64,000 bases of DNA from MED-G105 sp039819085 (lineage in GTDB: Bacteria > Pseudomonadota > Alphaproteobacteria > Caulobacterales > Parvularculaceae), in NCBI GenBank assembly GCA_039819085.1, contig JBCBSQ010000004.1, positions 62,001-126,000 on the forward strand, given 5' to 3'. Every line of letters begins with the position of its first letter. The stretch's first letter is position 1. A program made the position numbers and the translations under genes. Below, one piece after another: positions 43,621 to 52,177 of the stretch. The notes under the pieces are model-generated. The model saw only the letters and a list, made by a program, of their open reading frames with translations. It searched no databases and was not told the DNA's origin.

Positions 43621-44028
43621 ATGGATCGCATTGTAACGAAAGCGCCAGTGACCGAGAGCCTTCACCAAATCTCAACGCGCGCAGCGGCGGCGGTCGATGA
43701 AGCTCCCGATGCGGAGCGCCGCGGCCTTAGCGCCCGCATCACCGCGGCGGCGATGGCGGCCCTCGGCCTTGTCGTATTCGGCGCGCCGCCGGCGACAGGG
43801 CGCGCCGTCCTCACAACCACCGGCGACGGCGTTTATGTGGTGATCTGCGTTCCTGGCGGCATGCGAACGATCCGCCTCGACGAGGATTTCTTCAATGGAT
43901 CGGGCGGCGCGGCGCCAGGGGAAGACAGCCCCTTTGACGACCAGACGCCCAATGAGTCGCCTGGCGGGCATGGCGCGTGCCATGCGATTCGCGGAGAAGA
44001 CCGCAAATCGCTTGGCGAACGACGCTAG
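43621..44028 (+). CDS. Small exported or membrane protein, DUF2946-like
   Basis: From the ATG at 43621 the frame gives 135 residues with one hydrophobic segment (about 36-56, ITAAAMAALGLVVFGAPPA). GDGVYVVICVPGGMRTIRLDED follows, which recalls the DUF2946 pattern (short proteins with a VxICxxxG strand and a C-terminal Cys/His tail). Here the tail has GGHGACHAIRG. The family match is tentative. It is on the strand opposite the cbb3 genes, between ccoN and fnr. No strong ribosome site is seen and the start could be upstream. A role in copper handling is possible but unsupported. Confidence 0.5.
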   Translation: MDRIVTKAPVTESLHQISTRAAAAVDEAPDAERRGLSARITAAAMAALGLVVFGAPPATGRAVLTTTGDGVYVVICVPGGMRTIRLDEDFFNGSGGAAPGEDSPFDDQTPNESPGGHGACHAIRGEDRKSLGERR

Positions 44029-44136
44029 GTTTAGCGCTTCGGCCGCATCGCCTGGGTTCGACAAAGGCGCTGGCCCTTTAGGCCAAAGCACCGAAACGAG
44101 AGGATCAGCGCAGCGCTGACGCGACGGATCGGCGCG

Positions 44137-44865
44137 CTATTTGGCGCCGGTAACGCCGCGCTCGCGGGCGTCGATCAGCACCAGGTCATTGCGGGTGACC
44201 TCCGCAATGAGGCCTTTTTTCTTCAGAGACGCGAGCGTTCTGCTGAGGGTCTCAAGGCGCAGCCCCAGAAAATCAGCGATGTCCTGACGCGGCATTGGCA
44301 GCCGGGTGCGCCGGCGCCCGTCCCGCGGCGTCTCGCCAATCGACTCAGCCAGAGTGTTGAGAAAGCTATGGACGCGTTCTTCGGCGGTTTTCTTGCCCAA
44401 TAGGACGATATGGTCCTGCGCCTTGTGGTACTCAGTCTGAGCGCGGGCGATCAGTCGGTCCTTCACGCCCGGCGAAACCTTGGCCGCCTCGTCCAGGAAC
44501 CGGTGCGGGAAATGACACACAAGGCTCGGCTCCAGCGCTTCCGCCGTGTAAGGATTTTCTTCGGTCGTCCGAATGCCTGCGAAGTCGCCCTTGTAGAGAA
44601 ATCCGGTCACTTGCCGGCGACCGTCCTCCAAATGCTTGGTTAACCGAAAACTGCCGGTCACAATGACGAACAGGGCGTCATTCGGTTCGCCCTCGGCCAT
44701 GATGGCGCGCCCCTTGGCGATCGTCTTCCGGGACATGATGCGCTCGACATGGGCGAGTTCCTGCGGGCGGAGATCCGCGCAGATCGATCGCTCCCGCACA
44801 TCGCAGAGCTCGCATGCGATCGGCCGCGCCTCAGCGCAGGATTTCTGTTTGAGAGGAACGTCCAT
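44137..44865 (-). CDS. fnr: FNR-type oxygen-sensing transcriptional regulator (Crp/Fnr family)
   Basis: The 242 residues have N-terminal cysteines at 10, 18, 21 and 29 and an internal Cys in SLVCHFPH, enough ligands for an FNR 4Fe-4S cluster (C-x2-C-x7-C as in FnrL/FnrN types). A cyclic-nucleotide-like barrel and a C-terminal helix-turn-helix follow. The recognition helix RLETLSRTLASL holds the E-x-x-S-R of FNR that reads TTGA half-sites. It is probably the activator for the four TTGAC-N4-GTCAA-type sites around it. It sits between hemN and ccoN on the same strand. Confidence 0.94.
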   Translation of the reverse strand: MDVPLKQKSCAEARPIACELCDVRERSICADLRPQELAHVERIMSRKTIAKGRAIMAEGEPNDALFVIVTGSFRLTKHLEDGRRQVTGFLYKGDFAGIRTTEENPYTAEALEPSLVCHFPHRFLDEAAKVSPGVKDRLIARAQTEYHKAQDHIVLLGKKTAEERVHSFLNTLAESIGETPRDGRRRTRLPMPRQDIADFLGLRLETLSRTLASLKKKGLIAEVTRNDLVLIDARERGVTGAK

Positions 44866-44925
44866 TCAGCTTGTCGCCCAGCGCCTTTCGCTTTCTCGCA
44901 ACAGCAAGATACGATGTTTGGCGCC

Positions 44926-44941
44926 GTCAAGCCAGCTTGAC
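44926..44941. promoter_or_regulatory. Perfect inverted repeat upstream of fnr
   Basis: GTCAAGC-CA-GCTTGAC is a perfect 7-bp inverted repeat 61-76 bp before the fnr ATG, in the 103-bp gap after hemN. The arm order is the reverse of an FNR site. No T-run follows, so an operator for another regulator is more likely than a terminator. Confidence 0.45.
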
Positions 44942-44968
44942 AACTGAGGAAAGGGCGGCGCCGCCAGG

Positions 44969-46309
44969 TCAGACGGCGCTTGACACCTTCTCAAAGGAGG
45001 GCGCGTCCGGATCGAGCGCCATGGCCGCCACCCGGGCGAGCGCGTACGCGTCAGGATTAATGCGCAGGAGGCCATTGGTCCGGGTTATCACGCGATCTTC
45101 GGCCAATTCGTTGATGCGCCTCTCCATGCGTCGCCTTGCCTCATCAGGCAGGCGCGCCTGCAACGCCCCGAGGTCGACTTCGAATCGGCACAATAGGTCG
45201 CCGATCGACGTCGCCACTAACTCGTCGCGATCGCTGCGCATGACGCCGCGAGCCGTTGGGAGATCCCCCCTCAACGCAAGCTCCGCATATCTTCGCAGGT
45301 CCTTTTCGTTCTGGGCGTAAAGCCCGCCAACGAAGCCGATCGCCGAGGCGCCGAGCCCGATGGTTGTGTCCGCGACGTCGTCCGTGAATCCCTGAAAATT
45401 GCGCCGCAACCGGCCGCGCCTCATGGCCTCTGCGAGCGCATTGCCGGGCTTCGCATAGTGGTCGAAGCCGATTCGCAAATAGCCAGCCTCGGTCAGCCGG
45501 CGGTCTGCGTGATCGGCGAGCGCGGCCCGCAACGCCCCGTCAGGCAGATCCTCATCCCGAATCACCCGCTGGCGCGTCAGGACAGAGGGCAAGTGCGCGT
45601 AGCCGAACACTGACACCCGGTCCGGATTCAACGCCACAACCCGGTCAATCGTCGCTTCAAAAGAAGCGGCCGTCTGCTTCGGCAGCCCGTATAGGACGTC
45701 AAAGGAGAGATCGCTGACGCCCGCAGCGCGAATGGCGCCCACGCAGGCCTCAATGAGGTCATAGCTCTGAACGCGGTTGATCGCCTCCTGCACCTCCGGA
45801 TCGAAATCCTGAATGCCAAGGCTCATGCGCTCAAAGCCGAGTTCGGCGAGACGATGAGGGTCATCGTCGCGCAACAGCCGCGGGTCGAGCTCGATCGCGA
45901 TCTGGGCGTCATCGGTCAATCCGAATTCGCTCTCGATCGCGCTCAGGACAGCCGCCAATTCGTCGACCAGGAGATAATTCGGCGTACCGCCGCCAAAGTG
46001 CACGGACACCGGCCTGCCCCTGCCCCCGAGCCGGCGTCCAACTGCGCGGATCTCCGCGATCAGCGCCTCCACATAGTCGAGCGCCCGGCTGTAATCGTTC
46101 TCCACGCGCATATTGCATCCGCAATACCAGCACAACTGCCGGCAGAACGGCACGTGGACGTAAACGGAAAGCGGCTCATAAGGCCCAACGCCGGCGAGCT
46201 TATCCGCATACTCATCCGGCCCGATCTCGTCCGTGAACTTCAGGGCCGTCGGATAGCTCGTGTACCGCGGGGCCCGGACATCCAGATATCGTCGCCATTC
46301 TTCTTTCAT
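44969..46309 (-). CDS. hemN: Oxygen-independent coproporphyrinogen III oxidase
   Basis: The radical-SAM motif VPFCRQLCWYCGC (C-x3-C-x2-C plus the extra Cys) lies near residue 55, followed by VHFGGGTPNYL, RMSLGIQDFDPEVQ and the C-terminal HemN domain. The enzyme decarboxylates coproporphyrinogen III anaerobically in haem synthesis. The frame extends to a GTG at 46318, but the ATG at 46309 (446 residues) fits better because the predicted transcript start is at 46310. Haem supply under low oxygen fits its place beside cbb3 and fnr. Confidence 0.95.
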   Translation of the reverse strand: MKEEWRRYLDVRAPRYTSYPTALKFTDEIGPDEYADKLAGVGPYEPLSVYVHVPFCRQLCWYCGCNMRVENDYSRALDYVEALIAEIRAVGRRLGGRGRPVSVHFGGGTPNYLLVDELAAVLSAIESEFGLTDDAQIAIELDPRLLRDDDPHRLAELGFERMSLGIQDFDPEVQEAINRVQSYDLIEACVGAIRAAGVSDLSFDVLYGLPKQTAASFEATIDRVVALNPDRVSVFGYAHLPSVLTRQRVIRDEDLPDGALRAALADHADRRLTEAGYLRIGFDHYAKPGNALAEAMRRGRLRRNFQGFTDDVADTTIGLGASAIGFVGGLYAQNEKDLRRYAELALRGDLPTARGVMRSDRDELVATSIGDLLCRFEVDLGALQARLPDEARRRMERRINELAEDRVITRTNGLLRINPDAYALARVAAMALDPDAPSFEKVSSAV

Positions 46310-46344
46310 GACGCGCACCCTAGGGAGGCCGCGAGGCCGCGTTT

Positions 46345-46358
46345 GTGACTTAAGTCAA
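46345..46358 (-). promoter_or_regulatory. FNR-type operator of hemN
   Basis: On the minus strand this reads TTGAC-TTAA-GTCAC. Its centre is 42.5 bp before the hemN ATG at 46309. TAGGGT (46322 to 46317) could be the -10, giving a transcript start at 46310 and class II geometry (-41.5). The AGGG inside it could instead serve as a ribosome site. Confidence 0.75.
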
Positions 46359-46416
46359 ACTAGCTGAACGCAGCGGCCTTGCGTTTGCCCATGCCCCCGG
46401 ATTTCTTCGGCTTTTA

Positions 46417-46430
46417 CTGACGTAGGTCAA
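46417..46430 (+). promoter_or_regulatory. FNR-type operator of ompW
   Basis: CTGAC-GTAG-GTCAA lies in the 206-bp divergent gap between hemN and ompW, with its centre 92 bp before the ompW ATG. A weak TTATCC at 46451 could be the -10, leaving a leader of about 50 bases. Confidence 0.65.
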
Positions 46431-46515
46431 AAACTCCCGGCCGGAGCGGCTTATCCGACGATCATCAACAGTTAGCCGAACGACAAAGCGGTTATTAGTC
46501 CGAAGGGGAATAAAA

Positions 46516-47166
46516 ATGCTCCGCACAACGTTTATCGCATCGCTTCTCATGGCCTCCTCGCTCCAGAGCGCGGCGGCGGAGCAGGGCGACTTTCTAGTCC
46601 GTCTCCGCGGCATCGTCGTCGCTCCGACCGCGCAATCGGGCGACGTATTGCCGTCCTTCCCCGGCGGGCAGGTCGATGTCGAAAACGGACTGTCGCCGGA
46701 AGTCGACTTCACTTATTTCCTGACGGACAATATCGGGGTTGAATTGATCGCGGCGACAACCGCCCACACCGTCGTCGGCGAAGGCGCCTTGGCCGGCGTC
46801 GGCGACATCGCCGACCTGATGGTGTTGCCGCCGACGCTGACGTTTCAATACCACTTCAATCCTGAAGGCGTGTTCCGCCCCTATGTCGGCGTCGGGGTGA
46901 ACTGGTCGATCTTTTACAGCGAAGACGCCTCGCCGGCGCTCGTCAATGCGGTCGGCCCCACGGACGTCGCCGTCGATGACAGCGTGGGCGTCGCCTATCA
47001 GGCCGGGTTCGACGTTCCGATCGGCGATCGCTGGGTCTTCAACGCCGACGTGAAATGGATCCAGATTGACACCACCGCCACCCTCACCTCCGGGCCGGCG
47101 GTCAACACGGTCGACATTGATCTCGATCCGATCGTCGCGGGCATCGGCATCGGCTATCGATTCTGA
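46516..47166 (+). CDS. ompW: OmpW family outer-membrane protein
   Basis: The 216 residues start with a signal peptide (TFIASLLMASSLQSAAAEQ). The eight-stranded OmpW barrel follows: VRLRGIVVAPTA, FTYFLTDNIGVELIA, PPTLTFQYHFNPEGVFRPYVG and a C-terminal aromatic end (GIGIGYRF). OmpW forms a narrow hydrophobic channel for small nonpolar molecules and is FNR-regulated in enterobacteria. The FNR-type site upstream suggests the same here. A GGGGAA precedes the ATG. A hairpin terminator follows at 47220-47251. Confidence 0.94.
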   Translation: MLRTTFIASLLMASSLQSAAAEQGDFLVRLRGIVVAPTAQSGDVLPSFPGGQVDVENGLSPEVDFTYFLTDNIGVELIAATTAHTVVGEGALAGVGDIADLMVLPPTLTFQYHFNPEGVFRPYVGVGVNWSIFYSEDASPALVNAVGPTDVAVDDSVGVAYQAGFDVPIGDRWVFNADVKWIQIDTTATLTSGPAVNTVDIDLDPIVAGIGIGYRF

Positions 47167-47219
47167 CCTCAACGATTGATCACGCTCGCCGCGCATGCAT
47201 GCGGCTGGCGGGCGCTAAA

Positions 47220-47251
47220 GGCGCGACGGTCGCCCCAAGGGCCGTCGCGCC
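47220..47251 (+). terminator. Rho-independent-like terminator after ompW
   Basis: GGCGCGACGG and CCGTCGCGCC form a perfect 10-bp stem with a 12-base loop, followed by TATTCGCATTTT. It starts 54 bp after the ompW stop. Confidence 0.75.
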
Positions 47252-47354
47252 TATTCGCATTTTCAGGAAGCCTTTCATCCTGACGGGGCGTATGCGGAAG
47301 GGGCGAAGCGGGATATCCTAAACGCTGATTTCATCAACCATTGGGACTTCAGCC

Positions 47355-47888
47355 ATGCCATGTCGCCTCGGATTCCGACCGCTTATCGCTCAATTCGCTT
47401 GCGTGATCCTGCTCGCCGCGTGCGGCGGCTCATCCTTGGCTGAAGCGCCCAAGACGCCGGCTGCGACGGGCGATTCGCCGCGCGCGACGACATCGACGGA
47501 CAGCACGCGCGGACGAGAGCTTTTTGTCTCCAAGGGCTGCGTTCTTTGCCATTCCATCAACGGTGTCGGCGGGCGGGCGGGCCCGCCGCTCGACGCGCCT
47601 GCCGACGGCGCGTCTGATCCCGTTGACTTCGCCGCGCGCATCTGGCGCGGCGCTCCGGCGATGGTGGAGCTGCAAAGCCTTGAACTCGGCTACGTTATTG
47701 ATCTGACCTCAGAGGAAATTCGACTTCTCGCAGCGTTCGCAGGCAGCCGCAGCGAACAGGCCCTTCTGTCCAAAGACGACCTCCCCTCCTCCCTCGCCGA
47801 CGCCGTGCTGGATGAAGACTTCTGGCGAGCGGAGGATTGGAGGGAGTTCCTGCGCAACGGCCAGGAATTGACGGATACTGAAGAATAA
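47355..47888 (+). CDS. c-type cytochrome lipoprotein
   Basis: The 177 residues begin with a lipoprotein signal ending in LLAACGG, whose Cys would be lipidated. A linker of low complexity (about 25-50) and a single cytochrome c domain with CVLCHSINGVGG follow. No clear distal Met ligand could be assigned; ELQSLELGYVIDLTSEEI occupies the usual region. It may be an electron carrier tethered to the outer or inner membrane, perhaps feeding the cbb3 oxidase. It stands alone between the ompW terminator and the GGDEF gene. Confidence 0.82.
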   Translation: MPCRLGFRPLIAQFACVILLAACGGSSLAEAPKTPAATGDSPRATTSTDSTRGRELFVSKGCVLCHSINGVGGRAGPPLDAPADGASDPVDFAARIWRGAPAMVELQSLELGYVIDLTSEEIRLLAAFAGSRSEQALLSKDDLPSSLADAVLDEDFWRAEDWREFLRNGQELTDTEE

Positions 47889-47996
47889 CGATTTCGGGGT
47901 AGTCCTTAAGGTCAACCATCGAAGGCGGCTGTTAACCAAGACACGATAGCTTTCCCCCCAGTTCGTTGCGTTTGCTTTCGGGAGGGGAACCCAATC

Positions 47997-49031
47997 ATGT
48001 CCGCTGCAAGCGAGAACCCGTCATTCGAAATCGCCCGGCAAGCGATCGATGCGATACGGAGCAATAGCGTCGAGGTGACGCCGCCGAGCTTTGAACTCTG
48101 GTTCACGCATCTTTCCGGCGCGAACGCCGATCTCTCCGGCGCCGTCGAGAAGACAATCGCCGACAAGGGCGCGCTCGACGGTCCGACGATCGACGCGCTT
48201 TATGACCGCTTCATCGGCGGCGATGAGTCGTCAGAACAAATCGCCTCGCTTGCGAGCGCCATCTGCGCGCAAGTCTCGCAGATCAACGACTCTATGGGCG
48301 GGGCTACGGAAAACTACCGCGCGTATTCCAGATCGCTTGCCGACGCGCTTGGGCAGTTCGACGGCGCTTCTGAGCCCGCCGACGTTAAGGCGCTTGTCCA
48401 CGCCCTCGCCGATGCGACCCGTGCGATGGCGAGCAAGAACGCGGAGCTTCAACAAAAGCTCAGCGACGCCGATGAAGAACTGTCGACGATGCGCGAAAAC
48501 ATCAGCCGCATCCAATCCGAGGCGTTGACCGACGCGCTCACCGGCGTCGCCAACCGAAAGCACTTCGACCGATTTATGGCCGAGACGCTGGAAGCCAGCG
48601 CGACGGGCGATGCGCCAAACTGCCTCGCCATCGGCGACGTGGACCATTTCAAGTCGTTCAACGACACCTGGGGCCACCAGGTCGGGGACATGGTGCTGAA
48701 ACTCGTCGCAGGCGTCCTGTCGGCGAACGTCAAGGGGCGTGACCTCGTCGCGCGCTATGGCGGCGAGGAGTTCGCGCTAATTCTTCCTGATACGTCTCTC
48801 AGCGACTCAATCGGCCTCGTTGATCGGCTGCGCACGGAGATCGCCAAGCGGCGCCTAACCAAGCGAAACACGAACGAAACGATCGGGCATGTCACGATCT
48901 CGTTCGGCGTCGCGCAGTTGCGGCCGGGAGAAGACGCCGCTTCAGCCATCGAACGGGCGGACCGCGCGCTTTACCGCGCGAAGGAGACCGGCCGCAATAA
49001 AGTCGTCGGCGAGGGCGATGTAGAAGATTGA
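47997..49031 (+). CDS. GGDEF-domain diguanylate cyclase
   Basis: The 344 residues comprise a helical N-terminal half (about 1-165) ending in a coiled coil, and a C-terminal GGDEF domain starting at LTDALTGVANRKHFD. The active site is GGEEF (about 255-259), consistent with c-di-GMP synthesis. The inhibitory-site position five residues before it reads KGRD instead of RxxD, so product inhibition may be lost. There are no transmembrane segments. It is convergent with the membrane winged-helix protein, 16 bp apart. Confidence 0.92.
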   Translation: MSAASENPSFEIARQAIDAIRSNSVEVTPPSFELWFTHLSGANADLSGAVEKTIADKGALDGPTIDALYDRFIGGDESSEQIASLASAICAQVSQINDSMGGATENYRAYSRSLADALGQFDGASEPADVKALVHALADATRAMASKNAELQQKLSDADEELSTMRENISRIQSEALTDALTGVANRKHFDRFMAETLEASATGDAPNCLAIGDVDHFKSFNDTWGHQVGDMVLKLVAGVLSANVKGRDLVARYGGEEFALILPDTSLSDSIGLVDRLRTEIAKRRLTKRNTNETIGHVTISFGVAQLRPGEDAASAIERADRALYRAKETGRNKVVGEGDVED

Positions 49032-49047
49032 AATCGGCGCGCCTGGT

Positions 49048-50838
49048 TCAATTGACCTCTTCTCGCTCCAGGGCCGTCAACCTATCGATGCCGACAATCA
49101 GCTCATTCTTGAGGTCCTGGTCGATTTCGGCGATATCGATGAAAGATAATAGCTGCTCCGCAGTCTGAATGCCATATTGCGAAAGCGACGAGAACGTGGC
49201 GATCGCACGGTCTCGCTCTTCCGCCATCAGATAAACCACCACCGAAAACGCGAGCGCCGTGGGGTGATCATTGAACTGAGGGCTCAAATTCATTTGAGCC
49301 GCTCGGTCCCAGTCGCCCTCGGAGAACGCAATCAGAACATCCGCTTCGTAGAGGAGCGGGCTATCCCCCACGATAAGCTTCGCCCGTTCGCGGAGATCCC
49401 TCGCCTTCTCCCAATCTCGGAACAGAATACCGTGCAGGATTGCGACCGAGCTGAGGACGCCTGGCTCCAATGCGTAAACCTCCTCCGCCGCATACAGGAA
49501 TCGTTTGATTTCCAGATAGTCATGGTCGTTGTAGCGCCAGAGATATCGGCATGCGAACTTCGCCAACTCCGGATTGTCCGGCCACAATGACAATCCGCGT
49601 GCGTACCAAGAATTGAACAGATCAAGATTGCGCGCAGCCTCTTCGAATGCGCCCGTGTTGGCCGTAGCGCGATATACAATTCTGGCGACATTCTCCTTCG
49701 CCGCGTAATATGTCGCAACAAGCGCAGCGACATCGGCCGGCGCATTTTCGACCGACCAGTACGTCTGGCAGAGTTCCGCCTCGGAGAGATCTTCGACGAC
49801 CGAGAACCTCGCTGAAAACCGCGCGTAAAGCCCGATGAGACATTCGTACGCGTCACGCGCGGCGGCGTCCGGCCAAACCGCGTTAAGGGCCGCCTTAGGC
49901 GCGATCCCGTCATTCCGCGCGAGCGCGTACGCCATTCGGGCCGCGCCTAGTTCAAGCCCCGAAACGCCGCGCTCGGGCGTAAGGGCGAACTCGTCAATCC
50001 ACAAAAGCGCTTGGCTCTCTGAAAGGAGACGCGCAACGAGGACGTCGCCTTGCGAATCGCGGACGATTTCAGCTTGGAGGATGAAATTCGGAACCATATC
50101 GCACCGAGGCGAGCCAGGCGTCGCAGTCGCGATCAGCGGGTAACTTTCAAGGACGCGCACGAGCACATCGCGGGCGCGACCCGACAAGGTCGCCTCCGGA
50201 ATGCGGCCCTCTCCGCTCGCGTCAGACTGCAACCGAATGACGGGTCGCTTGGCGAGGCACGGCGCGCCTGATTCCCGCCGGTCCGACCGGCCCGCAGTCA
50301 AGGCGACGACAATAGCGATCAGCGCAATAAGCACGGCAAGGCCAACGAGGGCGAAGTATCGCCTCGCGCTTTCGGCGCGCCACGCCGCAAAGGGCGCGCC
50401 GCGCTCCGCGGCTGCATCTGACTTCGCCCCAGCCTCATTCAACTGCTCTGCGGTCATGTCGGCCGCTGACGGGTCTGCGGCGACAGCCTCCTCAGTCGTC
50501 CGGCGCCGCTCAATCGTTGGCCGATATGTGCGAGGCGGGATCGAAATCCAAATCGGATCCTTTGCGCCTTCCGTCGCGTAATACGCGGCGAGATTGCGAC
50601 GCAAACGATGCATCTCAACCCTCACCGCGCTGTCTGAAGACGCATCGAAATCCTCTGATTTCCCCAAGACGTCGACTGCGATCGAGAACGCGTTCAACCG
50701 CTCGCTCTCGTCGGCGAGCGCCTTGTCGACGAGAAACGCCAAAAGGCGAGATTGACGCGACGAATTTCGAAAGATCGTGCTTTCGGCGATTCTGGATAGC
50801 GCGTCCGAGATCGCCGCCGGTTCAATCCTATCGTCCAT
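49048..50838 (-). CDS. Membrane-bound winged-helix regulator-like protein
   Basis: The 596 residues have an N-terminal cytoplasmic domain (about 1-110) in which SIAVDVLGKSEDFD, then SAVRVEMHRLRRNLAAYYATEG and IWISIPPRTYRP match the DNA-binding-like module found at the N-terminus of many alphaproteobacterial adenylate-cyclase- or CadC-like proteins. After a linker, one transmembrane helix lies at about 163-187. The large C-terminal part, probably periplasmic, is helical and may contain degenerate TPR repeats. No catalytic domain is visible. The signal and targets are unknown. Confidence 0.75.
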   Translation of the reverse strand: MDDRIEPAAISDALSRIAESTIFRNSSRQSRLLAFLVDKALADESERLNAFSIAVDVLGKSEDFDASSDSAVRVEMHRLRRNLAAYYATEGAKDPIWISIPPRTYRPTIERRRTTEEAVAADPSAADMTAEQLNEAGAKSDAAAERGAPFAAWRAESARRYFALVGLAVLIALIAIVVALTAGRSDRRESGAPCLAKRPVIRLQSDASGEGRIPEATLSGRARDVLVRVLESYPLIATATPGSPRCDMVPNFILQAEIVRDSQGDVLVARLLSESQALLWIDEFALTPERGVSGLELGAARMAYALARNDGIAPKAALNAVWPDAAARDAYECLIGLYARFSARFSVVEDLSEAELCQTYWSVENAPADVAALVATYYAAKENVARIVYRATANTGAFEEAARNLDLFNSWYARGLSLWPDNPELAKFACRYLWRYNDHDYLEIKRFLYAAEEVYALEPGVLSSVAILHGILFRDWEKARDLRERAKLIVGDSPLLYEADVLIAFSEGDWDRAAQMNLSPQFNDHPTALAFSVVVYLMAEERDRAIATFSSLSQYGIQTAEQLLSFIDIAEIDQDLKNELIVGIDRLTALEREEVN

Positions 50839-51168
50839 GACGGTGTAGTCGGGTGTTCACGAAATTCCCCACTGACCACCCGGCTCGAGGTGAAGCGCCA
50901 AAACTAATCGAATCATTCAGCTAAGATGGGCCGGGTTAGAAACGTTAAAAACGTCGTTGGTCAGAGCCCAACGAGACCGTCGAATGGGCCGGAACGCCAT
51001 AAATTGCAACCTCCACGAGCATGTAACGTTGCCTGTCAACCGTTACTAACGCCTCTTAACCCGCACGAACTTATCGAAATGGACTAATCGAATGAAAAGT
51101 CCAATCGAAATCCAGCGCGCCGAACCTGTGGCGCGCAATTGGCTGTCCGCCGCTGGGGAGAAGAAGAG
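50839..51168. other. Intergenic region, AT-richer, no gene seen
   Basis: These 330 bp precede the hypothetical gene at 51169. They contain a small palindrome ACGTT-AAA-AACGT at 50942-50954 and several TAACG words. I see no gene and no recognisable promoter. Confidence 0.5.
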
Positions 51169-51525
51169 ATGCTGTTTGCGGAAACTGAAATCCAACGTTT
51201 GGCCGCCGTCAAACCGGAAGAACGAGAAGTCGCCGAGCTCCTGCGACTTTGGAGCGAATGCGAGCGCCAACTGGAGCACGATCGAGATCAGGTCACTGCG
51301 GATCTGGCCGCCGACGCGCAGGTCGAGATCATGAACGTCGCGGCGCAAACGCCCGCAAGAGATTTCCGAGACGTGCTGGCCAAGCTCACCATCTGGCGGT
51401 GGAATCGATTCGGCGACGATGAAGCCAACTCCGACATGGAAGGCGGAGAAGCGGTCGCCATTTCAGCGATCGACGACCTGCAGCGCTTAACCGGCGAAGA
51501 ATTGAAGCGGCGTCCTCGCAATTGA
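51169..51525 (+). CDS. Hypothetical protein
   Basis: The ATG at 51169 follows a GGGGAG site and opens a frame of 118 residues. The protein is soluble and mostly helical with many charged residues: EIQRLAAVKPEEREVAELLR, then ECERQLEHDRDQ and DFRDVLAKLTIWRWNRFG. It has no signal peptide and I do not recognise the family. Base composition matches the host genome rather than the AT-rich stretch that begins just after its stop codon. Confidence 0.55.
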   Translation: MLFAETEIQRLAAVKPEEREVAELLRLWSECERQLEHDRDQVTADLAADAQVEIMNVAAQTPARDFRDVLAKLTIWRWNRFGDDEANSDMEGGEAVAISAIDDLQRLTGEELKRRPRN

Positions 51526-51528
51526 CGC

Positions 51529-51538
51529 TGGAGCGGGT
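51529..51538. other. Candidate attachment-site remnant
   Basis: TGGAGCGGGT is identical to the bases covering the 3' end of the tRNA-Gly gene (53572-53581, same orientation). The two copies bracket the AT-rich methyltransferase and the integrase fragment. Ten bases is short and could be chance. Confidence 0.35.
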
Positions 51539-51728
51539 CGTGCCCGCTATGTTGTCTCGCTTGCTGTTGTTTCCGCTGAGTATTGTTCAAGCGATAACTC
51601 TGGTGCGGCGTTCGTGCGCCTTTGGCGATACGGGTCTCGTCTCCTTCATTAATCAGGGCTGTCGTCGACGATATCTGTCGTTTGGAATGAAAGCTACGAA
51701 GGGCTGTCATAAATAATCTATCCAACAT

Positions 51729-51757
51729 GATGAGATCCCCAAGATTGGGTTCTCATC
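51729..51757 (+). terminator. Terminator-like hairpin
   Basis: GATGAGA and TCTCATC pair over 7 bp, and after one mismatch CCC pairs with GGG. TTTCTCATT follows. It lies about 200 bp after the hypothetical gene at 51169. Confidence 0.5.
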
Positions 51758-52177
51758 TTTCTCATTCAAAGTACCAACTGGCCGCGATCGCGCTATCGTT
51801 TATGCGCCGTCTGGTCTGCGTTCACACTCCGCCGAATTGAGAAAGCACTCTAAAGCCTTCGATGTTCGCGCATCCGAGGCTGATAACCGCTGACGCTTAT
51901 GTGGACGTCCTCTAGCCTTACCAATTGACATGATCCAACGGGTTTGTTGGATCTGCTGGTCTTTGAGCGGCGTTCACGCCACCATCAAACCCTAGGGGCG
52001 CGGCGGCCGGGCGAATTGCTGCACTCGTTCAAAATGCGCCAAAAGTTTAGAATATAGTCTTCGCGCAGATCGCTTTTACGGATTTTCGATCTACATGCTT
52101 GGACTAGGTTACATCGACGAAACAATCGATTTTCACCATCGTGCAACGATCTGGCCTTGATGAGGAATTCAGCAAAA

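Larger units (their letters stand above)
51526..52177. other. AT-richer non-coding stretch at the left of the tRNA-Gly relic
   Basis: These 652 bp hold no convincing gene. They include a 10-bp copy of the tRNA-Gly 3' end at 51529 and a hairpin at 51729. Composition shifts from the GC-rich host style towards AT along the stretch. Small open frames (such as 51522-51716) lack ribosome sites and coding character. Confidence 0.55.

Noticed and set aside
44926..44941. FNR autoregulatory site before fnr
   Set aside because: The arms read TCAA...TTGA with a short spacer, the reverse of the TTGA...TCAA order that FNR binds.
51522..51716. 64-residue open frame after the hypothetical gene
   Set aside because: It lacks a ribosome site, overlaps the previous stop and has no coding bias or motif.
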